The notes: generated by a model not told the origin, from the sequence alone. Numbered from the stretch's first letter, positions 21,491 to 34,319 are shown. The stretch is 64,000 bases of DNA from Magnolia sinica (GCF_029962835.1 NC_080577.1:2790001-2854000); one strand, 5' to 3'. A program made the numbers and translations.

Positions 21491-22483
21491 CAGCACCCAT
21501 GTCCGTACTGGAGGGGTCACAGCCGAATCCGAGTCCCATCTTCCAACGCTAAAAACAAACGCACCACATTTTGCCAACTTGGCATATGTTTGCATCTAGA
21601 ACGTTCATAGGGTGGTACCTGCAGTGAAGGTTCCTTATCCCAGAAATAAGGCCCATATATCTCTCAAGTGAGCCGCAAGCTCAGAAAGAAATGGACGGTC
21701 TGAAAAAAAAAGTTACAAAGAAAACCTTTAATACACTCATGCACTGAGAAATTGTACCATGTGGCATGCAAGTAAATCAATCTATCCGTCCGAGACGTGG
21801 ACCACAATTTCTATGTATCACCAACCGAAAACTACAAGATTTCTATTTGCCATTTGGCAGCTGGGTGAGCATTTAATAAATGGCTGACTGAAGAAAATAA
21901 AAATCCTCTAAATCCAACAAACAAATGTCCATTAATTAGAGTTTAAAATCTTTCGATTTATGTTAAGTGTGCAACTTCTCATCGCTCTCTATATATCAAC
22001 CATCATACTCTAGCAGAGTATTACCAAACCTAAAATCTACGCTATACATCCAAAGTGCATGTGTTGCTCACCTCAATAATGGGGAACAATGGAGAAGTTG
22101 ACACCCACCTTCTAGAAACTTTCAAATCGTGCATGTTTGTATATATGCGATATAACAATCCATTCATCAGATGTGCCCCACTCTAAAAATGGGGCCATTT
22201 CATAACTCAGTGGGCCACACCACTTGAATTTAGAGGATTTACGGATTATTTTACATTATTCCCTGTAATGTGGCTCACCTGAGGCATCCCACTCAATGAA
22301 CGGTTTGGATCCCACACAAACAACATGGTGGTTCCCATAGAAGCTCGCACGTATGGTAACTCATGTACATGCGATTACATAGAGTCATTCCCTCAATGTC
22401 CGAGCCCCTTCCGTGCCTATGTGATTTTCATGTGGGGCACTCTGAAAAAGCAAATTAAGCGATTGAACGACTGTCCCAAACCT

Positions 22484-22536
22484 TTTTTTTTTTTGGTTTT
22501 TTGTTAGCTTGTTAGTACACCCCACTGTCAGTTCAC
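22484..22536 (-). mobile_element. SINE, strongly 5'-truncated (53 bp)
   Basis: Flanked by a perfect 17-bp target-site duplication ACGACTGTCCCAAACCT (22467-22483 and 22537-22553). On the minus strand it holds only the SINE 3' end (..CTGACAGTG..GTACTAACAAGCTAAC) and an A-rich tail. The same 3' end occurs in the copies at 33107-33192 and 60960-61096. Confidence 0.88.
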
Positions 22537-24165
22537 ACGACTGTCCCAAACCTGTGTACGTGCGTGCCTTGCTCGATGATCATATTTTCCTGATTTCATA
22601 TGCATCAAATCCACACAATGAGGATGTACATGTGTGGTTCATTTCCACGTGTGAGGCAAGCGAGCTTTCAAAGGCAATTCTCAAGATTGATTCATGATTG
22701 GTGGTTACAGCGCCCCTCCAATGGTTGGTGGGTTACAGCGAGCCCCCCCTCAGGCAGGCCCCCCACCCCCAAAATTCGTAACTTGATAGATCTTAACTAC
22801 CCGATCAATGGACTTAATGTAGACCGCTGCATATCTTTGGACGGTCAGGATCATCAGAACTGGGTGCCAATTTCGGACCGTGTATTTGGTAATGGGTCAC
22901 TAACGACTATGGGCTGGGGGCACCTCGTAATTGAAACGGACACTGCAGCAATGTATGTAAAAGAGGGCTATGATGCATGAACAAGCGTAGAAGATACAAA
23001 CCATGGACCCAATCGTGCATGGACACTGATCAGACAATCCTAACCATCCAATTGGTAGGTGGGTCTAAATTCAACAGATGAAACCTGATTGTTAAGATGG
23101 CCTGTTTTCTCTGGACCAATGTCACAGCCAGAGTGTTGCTCGAGCCATTACTGTGCAGCACTTGATTCGAATACACTCTGGAGGCATCACCCAAGTGTTT
23201 GCAAGGCTAGTTTGAGATGGAATAGTGCATACAAGAGAGATTTGAAGGAACGGCTTGCATTACTAGAATACAAGAACTTACACGAGTACCTGGTTAAGGG
23301 TAACGACTTGCTAGATAGCAAGGCTAGTTGGGAGCATGCCAAAACGTCGTGGCATTCGAAGATCAGATCAGGAGGTTCCATGAGGAACAGTGAGGGCATC
23401 GCCATATTACGAGACAGATATTGTCATGGGCCTAGCATCTCCATTAAGCTAACCCATTTCATTAGCAGTGTCAAGAATTCTGGAAAAGATAGATAATTGT
23501 GTAGAGATTGCTAGAATATTCTAAAGTTCTCTAGTGCATTCTTGTAGCTGTAATATAGAATAAATCTAAAAGATTACTAGAGTATTCCTAGCCACTGGAT
23601 CATCACCACATGATTCATCCTAGAAATTAATGGAAAGTAGCTAGAAGATTATTGTGCCTATATGAGAGATGGATCCTCATCTGGGAGGCACCCTCTTAAG
23701 TTCCAGTGCACTTGACGCCTTCAACTCTCTTGTCGGTTCTCTGTTTCTCAAGTTAGCTTAGCTAAGACTTGGGCAGTTGGCTAATTCGTCCATGGGGGGT
23801 TGTGAGTAGAGTGGGCATCGATCTTACACTTGAGAAACACTAAGGCATCAAGATATAAGTGTTTGGTTCCATGAGAAACACACAAAATTTGTTATGCCTA
23901 AAAGCATCAGCAGAAGTGCAGGGACCCACTTGAGATGGTGGGACCACCTGCCCCAACCCTTCGTTTCCCCCCAGGCTTTGGCAAACACGATTTGTTGTTT
24001 GGTACTAAGCACCATGTCAGTCGTTTGTCAAATATAAGATGGCCATAACAATGATCATCCGTGAAAGCTATTGTAGACCTTTTAACCGCAAGAAGTGAAA
24101 CTATAATTAGATTTTTTAAAAAAATCATGTTACATTGTCCAACGTAGGAGATGATAAGGGTGAAA

Positions 24166-27100
24166 TCAGAGAAGATCGAAAAAATAATCCAAACCTTGCC
24201 CGATTTCCCAAATTGAAAGACTAACACCCCACTTTCGAGCTTCTGCCAGCCGCATGTAAATCGACAGCAATGATGGATAGAAAACGGCATGCCTGATGTG
24301 ATCCTCAGAATACAGAAAGAAGTGCTCAGCAATGTCCTCCTTCCATTGCAACACAGGCTTGTGCTTCTTCAACAAAGACAGGTACTCCTTGCCAGTGATA
24401 GCTCCACCACCTGAACCTGCAAAACCCAAAAACATTTTAACACCCAATTGAGGTTTAATAATCTCCTTTGAATATATAAAATCTTTTTTTTTCATTGCAT
24501 GGAGAATATACATAATTTATTATAGACATGTTTGTATGCACAAGTGAATTGAATTGCGAATATTCAGAGGAAACGGTCATGTAGCAATGACATTCCCCTA
24601 TTATTCATGATGAGGAAGAGGCCTCAAATTTAAGAGTCATACATTTCAAGTCCAATTTGGAGCATAATCCATCAAAATTCACGCTTAGGAAGGCAATTAC
24701 AATTTGGTTATTTCCCCTTATCATACTAATAATTGCAATTCAATTGGAGGGTGAATCCAAATGCACCTTTAAATGGAGATATCGGTTCTATAGTTGAATG
24801 TCATTTACATTAAGGGGCTGTTTAGATTGGTGGAAAATAGGATTCAACCATGGAAAGGAAATCGATTTCATCAGATGTGACGTTTTTGACCGTTTGCGAA
24901 AATAAAAGCAGCTAAGCAAATTAGTTTTTTTCTTTCCACAGTTTTCCTTAAGAAAGGGCCATTTCCCTCTCCTAAAAGCACCTGAAAGTAAACATGGAGA
25001 TTTTCATGTTTGTTTGTTTGTTTGTTTTTGTTTTTTTTTTTTGAGAGACGAGCTCTCATTTTTTACCATTGACTTTTCCGCATTTCCATGAAAAACACAT
25101 GTGCTAAAACAAACAGGTTATTTGGGATTCTTTTCCACAGGTTTCTATTTCCAAAGATTTCCTCCAATGTCACGTTTTCCTTTCCAAATCTACTTTTTGG
25201 ATTCCACAAATCAAAACAGACCCTAAAGAAATACAAATGACAATTAAGCATGGAAAGTACTCCTTGAATTTGATTTTCTTAAGCGTCAAAGCACAAACCT
25301 CCAGAAAGCACGAAATCATTCCCATAGAAATTGATACCAAGGAAGATCTTGAGTGCATGGTTCCGAGCACCATCATCAGTGTTACCAAGAATCAGCTGAA
25401 GGGAGGACCTAATCCAGTTCAAAGGAGCATTTGGCCCAGGTCTCTGAGGGCCCGAGAAGTCGTAAGTCATGAGAGAGAAACCATCCACATCATCTCTCAA
25501 GCTTTGAAAATCTTCCAGGCCAAAATCATGCTTTTCAAGATTTTCTGAACTTGGTGGAGCGATAACAAAAACCAACTGTAAAGGGAGGTTGGAATTCCTC
25601 TCCGAACGCACTGAATGCAAGTCCTGTCCTAGTTGTTTGATGAACTGCAGTGCCTGTAATTGCACCAAGAAAGGTCCATCAGCTTGACACATTAACAACA
25701 ACAAAAGCAGCAGCATCAACAACAGCAATACCAACACCGCCGCCGCTGCCGCTGCCGCCACCACCACCAACGATAATAGAGAACTGTCAGATAAAGGCAA
25801 GGTACCATGACCTCTGGTACTGTACTGTCTTTCCAGCCAACATGCCACTTCTGTAGGACACAACAGTAACATGGAAACTGTATGCCCCACCATGAAGATC
25901 ACCTGGGACAAAAATCATGTTGTTCCTCTCATCAGGTGGGCCAAAGCTTTGGAATCAATGGACAACTGACACTCTCACTCAAATACAGTTGTTGGCCACC
26001 TAGTGAAAGGGATCAGCTTGATTTTCAAGGAGGAGGATTGTCGTGGAGGTACCTAGTGTTTTCAAGAAACTGGTGCTCTACACGTGTGGCATGTTGGCGG
26101 GAAAGATGATATGGTACCACAAGTTACGGTACCGTGGCCTGTATGTGATCAGTTCCCATAATAATAAAAGCAAATCTGCCCTTAGAAGGATGGAAGGAAA
26201 TTAATAACTAATCGCACAGTTGGCTTCAAATTTCTTTGGACCACAGTCACAAGTTTCAAATGCATGTATACAAAGCAACTATCAGATCTAGGGCCACCGT
26301 AGGCTGGATCCAACTTGGACTGCTCTGATATTTTGAATTAGGCTGCCCAGGCTGGTCAGATTGGTCTGGCCTGGTCAAAAGTTTCAACTTGCAGGGCTTA
26401 GCCCACCGACAACCCTAATCCTTTGTTGCACAAAGCATGAGAATAAGCTTATGCAAGTGTAAAAGCCTTGGAAGCGGGAGTGGTAACAAGGAATGAGTTT
26501 GAAGCAGAAGATGCACCTTGTAGGCTTTTATTCGATATACATACATACTGGCACACATGCACATCAAGCAAGCGGGAACGTGTTCCCAATATGCATGTTA
26601 GATCACATCATACATCTTTGTGATTGAATATTTGGATCTATTGGGCATGGTCTGCTCATAACCAGATGCTGAAACGATACTGAAAAAAATCAAACGGCAT
26701 CAAAAAACACCTAAATTAATCATTGAAACACAGTGGCTGCAGCCAAGAGACAAGTAGAAGGCGGTTTCCACCATGGTGCATTTACAAGGAAGTATGGGCA
26801 GCCCAACACACTTTGACATAACCGCTGAAACTCGGGCACAATACAACACAGACACTGCTATATATAGCTTGCTAGAAATACGCATCTGGACTTCCTTCCG
26901 CCAGAGGGTAAAACACACATGCCCAATTGCATTTATTGAAAGCAAAAGACAAATTCTATAATATTCAAGTTAGCACAATTCATCGAAGCCTGTATTTACC
27001 ATGCTGCGCATATCTGGGTCATGCAAGACGCCATAACCTGCCCACCTCGACCAGGATTCTAGCACGATACCATCATATCCAATTTCCCTAACCATTAACG

Positions 27101-30100
27101 AGTGAATGCTCAAGAAATGAGAAAAGCGGTTTTGATAAAGAAATGCCAATGTATAGAGGGGAATGAATGCACTAAGGCTTACTTGCACTCTGTTGTTATG
27201 AGATCAATTGCCTTCTTCCACTGCTTCTTCTTTCTAAGCAGTTGATTGGGAAGGGCTTCCAGCACAACTCTGGGTAACACCTATGACACAGATGGATACA
27301 GACTGTAAGATCAGACGATCAATATTAGTAGGAAACAATGGGAATAAAGCACAATATCAATGGAATGAAGAAATAAATTAAGAAAATCATGAGCATATGG
27401 TTATAAACTACACATGAGAAGATCCATTACATCTCTTTGAGCAAAATACTACAAACTGATCACATGAATCTGAGCATTTGACAAGCCCAGAAAAGATGAG
27501 GAATTAGAGGGTTACCTTTCAAAAAAACAAAAGAAAAAGACTTGAGAGGATCCTGAGCCCGAGCTTTGATAAGTGCATACATGTGTGCAATAAATAAAGC
27601 TCATGTACATGCCACACATTTGCCAAAATGACACAGTTGTGAGATCCATTCCATCCATCAGGTTGGTCCACTCAGCAGATGGCCCCCATATTGGAAATAG
27701 GTGGATGGGTTTAACAAACTTCAGCCAAGTTTTACAAACTGTGGGCCACCTGACCAGTGGATCAACCTGATTCTTGGGCCAAGACATCAATATAGTGGTT
27801 CCTTCTAATGTATGGATTGGATCTCGGACCTATTGTGCAATGCTGGAATATGTGTGGTGTGTAAATGAACTTTATTGGTGCATACAAAGCTTCCTTGAGC
27901 CTTAGTACAGAATTTTTTTGCTCCCAATTCTGTTTACCCATGGTTCACTGCTTCACAATGCTGATTGATGGCACTGTGGATGGGAGATCGCCGCAAAGGC
28001 ACACCACATTGGGAGATCCTAACCATTCAATCTGTTGCCTACAAATTGAAATTTAAGAATGAGGAACAGTGCTGGTCCATATTAATAAGAATGAAAAAGG
28101 ACTAATATTTACCAATCTAGTATATCCTGCATCTACAGTCAAACCATCAGATCAATGGTCTGGATAGGCAAACCATGGGCCCGCATGCACAGAAATGGAG
28201 GTCTTAGCAAACTGTACATTTACTGAGACCGGAGACCCTATATTTCCTCTAAAAAAATATACATTTTTGTGAGCAACTAAAAATATGTTCTGAAGATATG
28301 AATTGTCAAGAATTCAATCTCCCTTAAAACTCTACCCTAGAACACATCTGAAGTCCAAAGTCCAACCCTCAAAGCAGCAATTTAATAAAAATTGTGGGTT
28401 ATAGCTAATGGTTTTACCAAAGAATTCCCATTCCTTCTAAGCTCAGAAATCCATCCAGTATCGGCATTATGCCGTCCCTCCAGTAATAACTGGGACCCAT
28501 CACTGAGAAAAAAAAAAGGCACAACAAGCTTACAAAAACAATACTGTTGACATATTAAATAACTATATCAGTATTAACTACTTCATCATACCTCTTTAGG
28601 TTATACCAGACAGGCGACAAATGTGTAATCTTGGGAGTGAATCTCTTTGACATCTCATAACCTTTGGAATTCCTGCATAAAACAAAAGGACATCATAAAT
28701 GTCATGTAGAATGCCCTAGCCTGAGAGCAGGCTGCTCCACTCATCGGGTGAGCCGCAGGTGTATGAAAACGGTGAATTATTATAAAATGGCTAATGGTAA
28801 GTTTTTGGGCTGGGCATCTAAATAGTGGGGGCCACCTCGGCTTGGATTTGTCACATATATTACAAGTTGGCACATGCGCCTATGTGTGAAGGTCCGTGTG
28901 GAATTAGCAAAACTTAACAGAACTGAAATTCTTGTAACCTACTAATGAATGGTACAAGACTCTTTCCCAGTTTATCTTAGCTTGTTAGCAGCTTCATTTG
29001 CCTATATATTACTCCAGAAAATTGTGAATTCAATCAGTGCTGTTTTTACCCATGGGTGATGACATTTGAACCTGTTCATCAAGTTTGTAAAGACATTTAC
29101 GCATGGGAACGTGATCAGATCTTTGCAGATACCACTAGGGTAACAGATCGGTCACTCTAGAATGTGGTAAAGGGTATGCAGTATGCAAGTTCCTCGGATA
29201 CATGGTAAACTAGGGGTTGGATCATGTGAGTCACTCCAATACATAACTATAAGGGTTGGTCTAGGTGCTTGGAAAATCCTTAAGTGGTAAATATTTTACA
29301 TGTAATATTTGGATGGGAGAAAAATGTTATAAAGTGTTTATAATCTGTACAGTGTTTAGAGCTTTTGCCCCCACTTCTTTTCCTACAGAAAAGGAGACAT
29401 TTAGATTACAATTAAAGAGTTCGCATGCTAAAAATTTACATACTTAGGCGGAGTGCAAAGTTTGATACACACGCAACCTTGTGTGCAAGCACACCATGAT
29501 GGGTGAAGGACATCCAAACTGTCCATCATGTGTGCCCCCTTATGTGAGCCTTTCCCCAAAAACAGGCTGTTTGAAAAATTAGGTGGCCCGCATAATGGGG
29601 AACAGTTTGGATTAGGACGTGCACCATTAAAAACCTTCAAATATTTCATAGGCCCCACCGAGATGGATGCAAAACATCCAATCCATCCATCATAGGTGTT
29701 GAAGTTGGCTTAACCCAATGACATATCTTATATAAAGTTCTTTTATGTGATTTGAAGAATTTGATAAGATCCGAAACAGCTACTAGAACTACTGATGCTG
29801 GGGGTGCTGGTAGCCATGATGCTAAGTAGCCGTGATCCACCAGCTCTTGCTTATGTCAGTCTTGGGAATCAGAGTAGGAAAGCCGTATGCAAGCAAAGGG
29901 AATGGAGTGATCGACCGAAGATTTGGAGTTGCGTCTACTGCTCTAAGGGGTCATTTGGTACTGTGGATTGGGGGGTTTTGGAGGGTGGTTTGGCAGCGTG
30001 GATTGGAGGGTATTAAAAATCCAAGTGATTGCCAATTCTCATTTTTGAAGAGTTTTGCATTTACCAATCCTCTCCCTTTTTTGCTCATTTTTAAAGACAT

Positions 30101-31263
30101 GAGAGTCACACGTGTAACATAGGTATCACTAGGCTACTAATCTATTGTGCATATGGCCTGTTGATGATCTCCCAAAACAACCAAATATCAACTACATCAC
30201 CAAAATTACATCAATAGAATGATCTGAGCAGTCCAAACCTACATTGACCATGTAAATTAAAGGTTAAAAAACATTGGTTAGTTGCTCGGTTGTGATCCTA
30301 CAGTTGTGGTCCATCTGAGGCTTGAAATTTCATCATTTTTTGCCAAAGGATATATTTCAATGGGCTTAGTAAAATCATTGTGTCAAACATCACATATGTA
30401 CACTAATTAAGGATATTAAAGTTGATTTAGCAATTAAATTCAAACTCTTGTAAATATACTACCTAATTGCAATGCATAGCTATTTTTGGATTACAAGGGA
30501 TTCCAAATCCAGGGTGCCAAACACAACTGGAGTATTTCGAATCTACGATGTGAAGTGAGGCTTAAGATCTGTCTGGTGCGGAAATATACTTTTTACCCAA
30601 TAAACACTATATACAAGCTAACGGAACATAGATAACTGTTTACTGTAAACACTTCACTGATTAAGGCCAAACAAGACAGAATGTAGACCCGGACCTCAAA
30701 TGATCAATAATCACGATTGGCAAACATGTATGCCACATAGATGGTGTATGAATTGACACAATTTATTAAATAGTGGCAAAAGCACACAATTGTCTGATCC
30801 AAGAAGAAGAGATATACGGTGCATACGTACCATGGAGTGACGTATGCCAACACCGGATGCGGAAAGTGCCGAAAAGACGTATTTTCCGAAGCCTTCGAAT
30901 TTTCCTGAATTTCTTGGAAGAGGAAAAAATAGAAAATTAGAATCAATCAAGGAAAAAAATAAAATACAAACGGAGAGCAAAATCGGAATATTAATTGCTT
31001 ACAGCGATTATTTCTTGAAAACCGATATTCGGTTTGACGAGGCCCCTTTCGAGTACTGAGAGGACCGTATGTGTATGAGTTGGAGGGTATTTGAGGCGGT
31101 ATACAGCGATGGATACGATGGGGATGAGGAGGAATAGGAAGAAGAAGAAGTAGGAGATGCGGGTGTGAGTGGCGGCATCGCTGGTTCTCGCTACTGGGGC
31201 TGCCGGTTCGGCCCGGTCCTGGCCCGGCTCGGCGGCGAGCCGACGGCCTCGTCTTTTCGTCAT
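24166..31263 (-). CDS. Membrane-anchored GH18 chitinase-like protein (CHID1/SI-CLP type)
   Basis: Eight exons on the minus strand: 31263-31003, 30904-30831, 28672-28592, 28502-28418, 27280-27183, 27087-27000, 25653-25299 and 24416-24166. All junctions are GT-AG and the phases join to 430 residues, about the length of the Arabidopsis homologue. Residues 1-35 are basic and disordered. 36-55 (YFFFFLFLLIPIVSIAVY) is a membrane anchor, so the catalytic-type domain is probably lumenal. The GH18 barrel runs from VLAYVTPW (about 105-112) to the C-terminal IWEIGQGLDYFFDLL. YDGIVLESW (E210) occupies the place of the GH18 DGxDxDxE loop but in the shortened CHID1 form. DGFSLMTYDF and GINFYGNDF are family signatures. 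CHID1-type proteins bind saccharides and often lack chitinase activity. The biological role in plants is not known to me. Confidence 0.92.
24814..25223. mobile_element. hAT-like MITE in GH18 intron 7
   Basis: Begins GGGGCTGTTTAGATTGGTGG and ends with the related complement 'ccacaaatcaaaacagaccc'. It is about 410 bp and lies inside the 24417-25298 intron. The interior shows complementary 'ccatggaaaggaaatcgat' / 'aaagatttcctccaatg' type sequence, consistent with a foldback MITE. Confidence 0.7.
25690..25790. repeat. Compound trinucleotide repeat beside GH18 exon 7
   Basis: Runs of AAC, AGC, CCG and ACC triplets for about 100 bp, starting some 40 bp from the exon 7 acceptor (25653/25654). It lies in intron 6. 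The homopolymeric Ala/Val/Leu open frame across it is an artefact of the repeat. Confidence 0.8.
25801..26133. mobile_element. MITE with GGTACC ends in GH18 intron 6
   Basis: A 333-bp element whose arms begin GGTACCATGACCTCTGGTAC on the left and, complementary, GGTACCGTAACTTGTGGTAC on the right, followed by 'tctttcc(a/c)gccaacatgcca' in both arms. The element at about 42405-42750 shares the 'ccaccaacatgccacttgcgtagg' arm. Confidence 0.8.
29946..30540. mobile_element. hAT-like MITE in GH18 intron 2
   Basis: Starts AGGGGTCATTTGGTACTGTG and includes internal sequence shared with 32729-33418 and 56351-58895 ('gcacatggc..ctgatgat', 'aaaacaa..aatatcaa', 'ggtgccaaacacaact'). The right terminus is degraded. 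Confidence 0.65.
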
Positions 31264-31688
31264 CCGAACATATGACGGTTTTTTGTGGGATTTCGGACGG
31301 CGGCTGGGAACAATTTCACCAGCGGCAAAGATGGAAATCGGGATCCAAGAAGCCTGGGCTCGATCAGGGTTTTGACGAAGCGTACTGCGCACACGAGTGC
31401 CCTGTGGCTGGGATACACGTGAAGGTCCATGCATACGAGTGGCGTGTATATCAAATCCAATCCACCCAAACAGTGGGACCTACTTTAGATTGGTAATTTA
31501 TTCAATACTAGATACATGTGAGACTAAACTAGGTAAGAGTGGCATGTATGTCAAAACCAATACTTCCAAGTAATGGGACCCACTTAAGATTGGCCATTTA
31601 ATCAAAACTAGACAGGCCTCACCCCTTTAGAGAATCCGGATCATTTACTTGTCATAAATAAAAACTTTCCTTTGGACAATGTTAATTA

Positions 31689-32283
31689 GAGTTGTACACG
31701 AGTCGGGTTGAGTTTGTGCCAAGCTCGACTCGGCTCAGCCACTAGTTAACCCTCCCTTGAACTCTACTTGGTCCTTGAGCTTGACTGGTCAGCTTAGCTC
31801 AGCTTGGTCAGCAGCTCCGGCCAATTCAAGCCGAGATCGAGTTGAGTTCACTTGTGCAACATTTTCACAAACACAGATTACACATTCAAATTCTTACTAT
31901 ATGTAAAACAATAGTAGCAGTTTTACAGGTATTTCATCAAACACCTTACAGGCAACGTTAAAAAAGAAGAAGGTATTTCTTTCATATACATACCTTCCTT
32001 ACAGCAATCAACAACTCGTTGAGTCATTTCATTAAACACCGGGTGAGCAACACCAATGTCAAGGTAACTGAGTTACCGAACTTATTTGATCCGAGTTCGA
32101 TTTGAGTTTGGGTACGATCTGAGTTGAGTCAAGCTCGACCAAGCCCGAACTTGGTTTGAAGTTTTTTTGAACTTAAAAAATCAGCTCAACTAGGCTCGAA
32201 CTCAGTTTCAAACCGAGTCAAATCGAGCTTTTTTGAGTTGAGTCGAGCCAGCCAACCAAGCTAACTTGGTTAGTGTCCAGCTC
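31689..32283. mobile_element. Inverted-repeat element with 11-bp target duplication
   Basis: A 595-bp element bounded by GAGTTGTACACGAG on the left and the complement of GAGCTGGACACTAA on the right. A perfect 11-bp repeat, CAATGTTAATT, flanks it (31677-31687 and 32284-32294), with one extra A before the left end. The interior is rich in GAGTTGAGTCGAG-type motifs on both arms. There is no coding capacity. Confidence 0.82.
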
Positions 32284-32728
32284 CAATGTTAATTGAATCA
32301 ACTACTGTGCAGGAAAATAAGAATTTCCATTTATGGTAAGTTGAGGATCTAAATTCCACTTTAGATTGGCCATTTAATTAAAACTAGATGTGCCTCCCCG
32401 CTTGAGATGGGCCTTATCAATCAAAACTAGATACACCTCCTAACCAATGGGATATATTGTGACCAATCCCAGGTGATAAGTCTAGATGATTTTCCTCTCA
32501 TAAATTTCAAGTTTCTTTTTTACATGCTCTCTACATGGGCGCTTAAACCCATTTTCTCAATGTCCATTAAGATCTCACTGTATAATTGATTGTATCTAAT
32601 GGTCATCCTAACTATGAATTAGGTAGGTAATTAGTTTATTTTCACTCTCGCAATAGTTAGTCATATTGTTGAACAAGAATTGTTCATTTTCAACTTCACC
32701 AAAGTCTCAAAAAAATATAAATGCCATT

Positions 32729-33418
32729 AGGGGCCATTTGACACCATGGATTTAGGGGGGTTTGAGGGGATTTCAAATCCCCTAATACGTTTGGCACCAT
32801 AAAGTACTTAGGGTTTCAAATCCAAGGTGAAAGCTTGGATTGCATCTAAAATCATTTAAGAGTTGCATGTGTAATGTATGTGTCACTAGACTATTAATCT
32901 ATTAGGCACATGGCTCACTGATGATATCCCAAAACAATTAGATTATCAATTGCATCACTATAATTACTTTAATACGATGATCCGTGTCGTCCAAACATTG
33001 TCCATGTAAATCAATGGTTAAAAATTGTTGATTAGTCACTCATACATGATCTTGTGCTTGTGGCCAATCGAGACTTGAAATTTCATCATTTTCAAGCAAA
33101 GTATATCATTGAGGTCTTGGTATCTATTCCCTACAAGGGGTGGCTCACGGTGTGAACTGACAGTGGGTGTACTAACAAGCTTTAAAAAAAAAAAAGTATA
33201 TATTTCACTAGGCCTATTACAACTATTGTGTTAAATACACTAATTAGATATTAAAGACTATTTAGTAATCAAATTCAAACCCTTGTAAAAATACTATGCA
33301 TAACTACTATTGGATTAGGGGGTTACTGAATCCAATGTGCCAAACACAACAGGGCGATTTCAAATCTCGGGGGTTCCTAATTCAGGGGGTTCCAAATGCA
33401 CGCTCCCAAATAGGCCCT
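32729..33418. mobile_element. hAT-like MITE interrupted by a SINE
   Basis: Left end AGGGGCCATTTGACACCATG; right end is the complement type (cgctcccaaataggccct). Inside are 'tcaaatcccctaata' and related phrases shared with 29946-30540 and 56351-58895. The SINE at 33107-33192 breaks it. Confidence 0.75.
33107..33192 (+). mobile_element. SINE (86 bp, 5'-truncated)
   Basis: Flanked by a 9-bp target duplication AAAGTATAT (33098-33106 and 33193-33201). The insertion site is confirmed by the uninterrupted relative at about 30350. Contains the B-box-side phrase GGTATCTATTCC, then CTGACAGTG.., GTACTAACAAGCTT and an A tail. Confidence 0.85.
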
Positions 33419-34319
33419 TATATATTGTGGGCCCAACCATCTAGGTGTTTCAAAATTGAGACCCACTTTATTTAATCTATCCTAATTCATTAAAAATAAG
33501 AATTGCTTGTTGAATTTGAGTAATGAGGTTGGACTCTTGACAAACACACACATACGTGTTACTTGAACGTAAAGGTTATTAACACATGTGTGAAAACCAT
33601 TACATGCATGGAAATTATTCACCTTCATATAAGTATTGTTCAACTATCTATGTGATATCCACTTTGTTGTTTATATGCTATCCAACCCATAAATCAAGTG
33701 AGCCCCGCCTTGATGATAGGTGCCTCAAAATCAGGTTTGCATAATCATTCTACATTTTTAGTTTTCCAACTTCCTATCAAAAGCAAAGTAAATGAGCCAT
33801 CATTATGATTGTAGTTGTTTGTTTGGGCAAGAATTATGAGTCGTAAATCAAGATTCAAAAACACTTATAAAGAAAGTAAATATAGTAAATTATAATAATT
33901 AAAATTTTACTTTATAAAATTATCATTTTTACAATAATTTATCGATGAAACAAATAATGTAGCAAAATTATCGTTAAATGTAATTAATATTACTAAACAA
34001 TTACAAAAGTAAATAATCATTACCCATTTACAATTATTTACTATTATAATTGGAAAACCAAATAAGCTCTAAACAGGTAATACTATGGAAAACAACAAAC
34101 TTATGTTTAAAAACTTTCAAATTCACGTGGTGATGCACGTGATAGTTGGATTAGCCTCATTTTTTACACATCCCACTTTCTTAATAGGGTGACTCCTCTG
34201 AACAAATTTGGATTGATACGGAGCCATTAAAAAAGGCCTTTGTAAAGAAGTTGCAGTGGATCCAGCATCTTGCATAAGAAACTACTCACTGTCTACTCTT
34301 TCCTTCCAAGTGGCCTATA

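Larger units (their letters stand above)
20476..24165. other. Gene-free stretch between FB1 and the GH18 gene
   Basis: Holds the 21-kb palindromic MITE, remnants of related repeats at about 22000-22330, a truncated SINE at 22484-22536, and AT-rich DNA. Two open frames (22600-22980 and 23089-23496) lack recognisable domains. The segment from about 23467 to 23880 has a terminal-repeat-like look, but I could not define ends or a target duplication. Confidence 0.5.

Noticed and set aside
23089-23496. 135-codon open frame before the GH18 gene
   Set aside because: I could not match it to any family, there is no promoter context, and it runs into a repeat-like region. Kept only as a remark.
23467-23880. 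Possible LTR-like fossil (TGTCAAGAATTC.. start, TATA-like middle)
   Set aside because: No matching end, no 5-bp duplication and no internal region could be shown, so it is not listed as an element.
25279-25911. 210-codon open frame as a single coding exon
   Set aside because: Its first half is a translated triplet repeat and MITE arm. Only the part from 25653 down to 25299 is the GH18 exon, with clear splice sites.
30704-30980. Alternative start of the GH18 protein at the exon 2 open frame
   Set aside because: Exon 1 (31263-31003) joins in phase to GAAAATTCG at 30904 and supplies the membrane anchor seen in the family.
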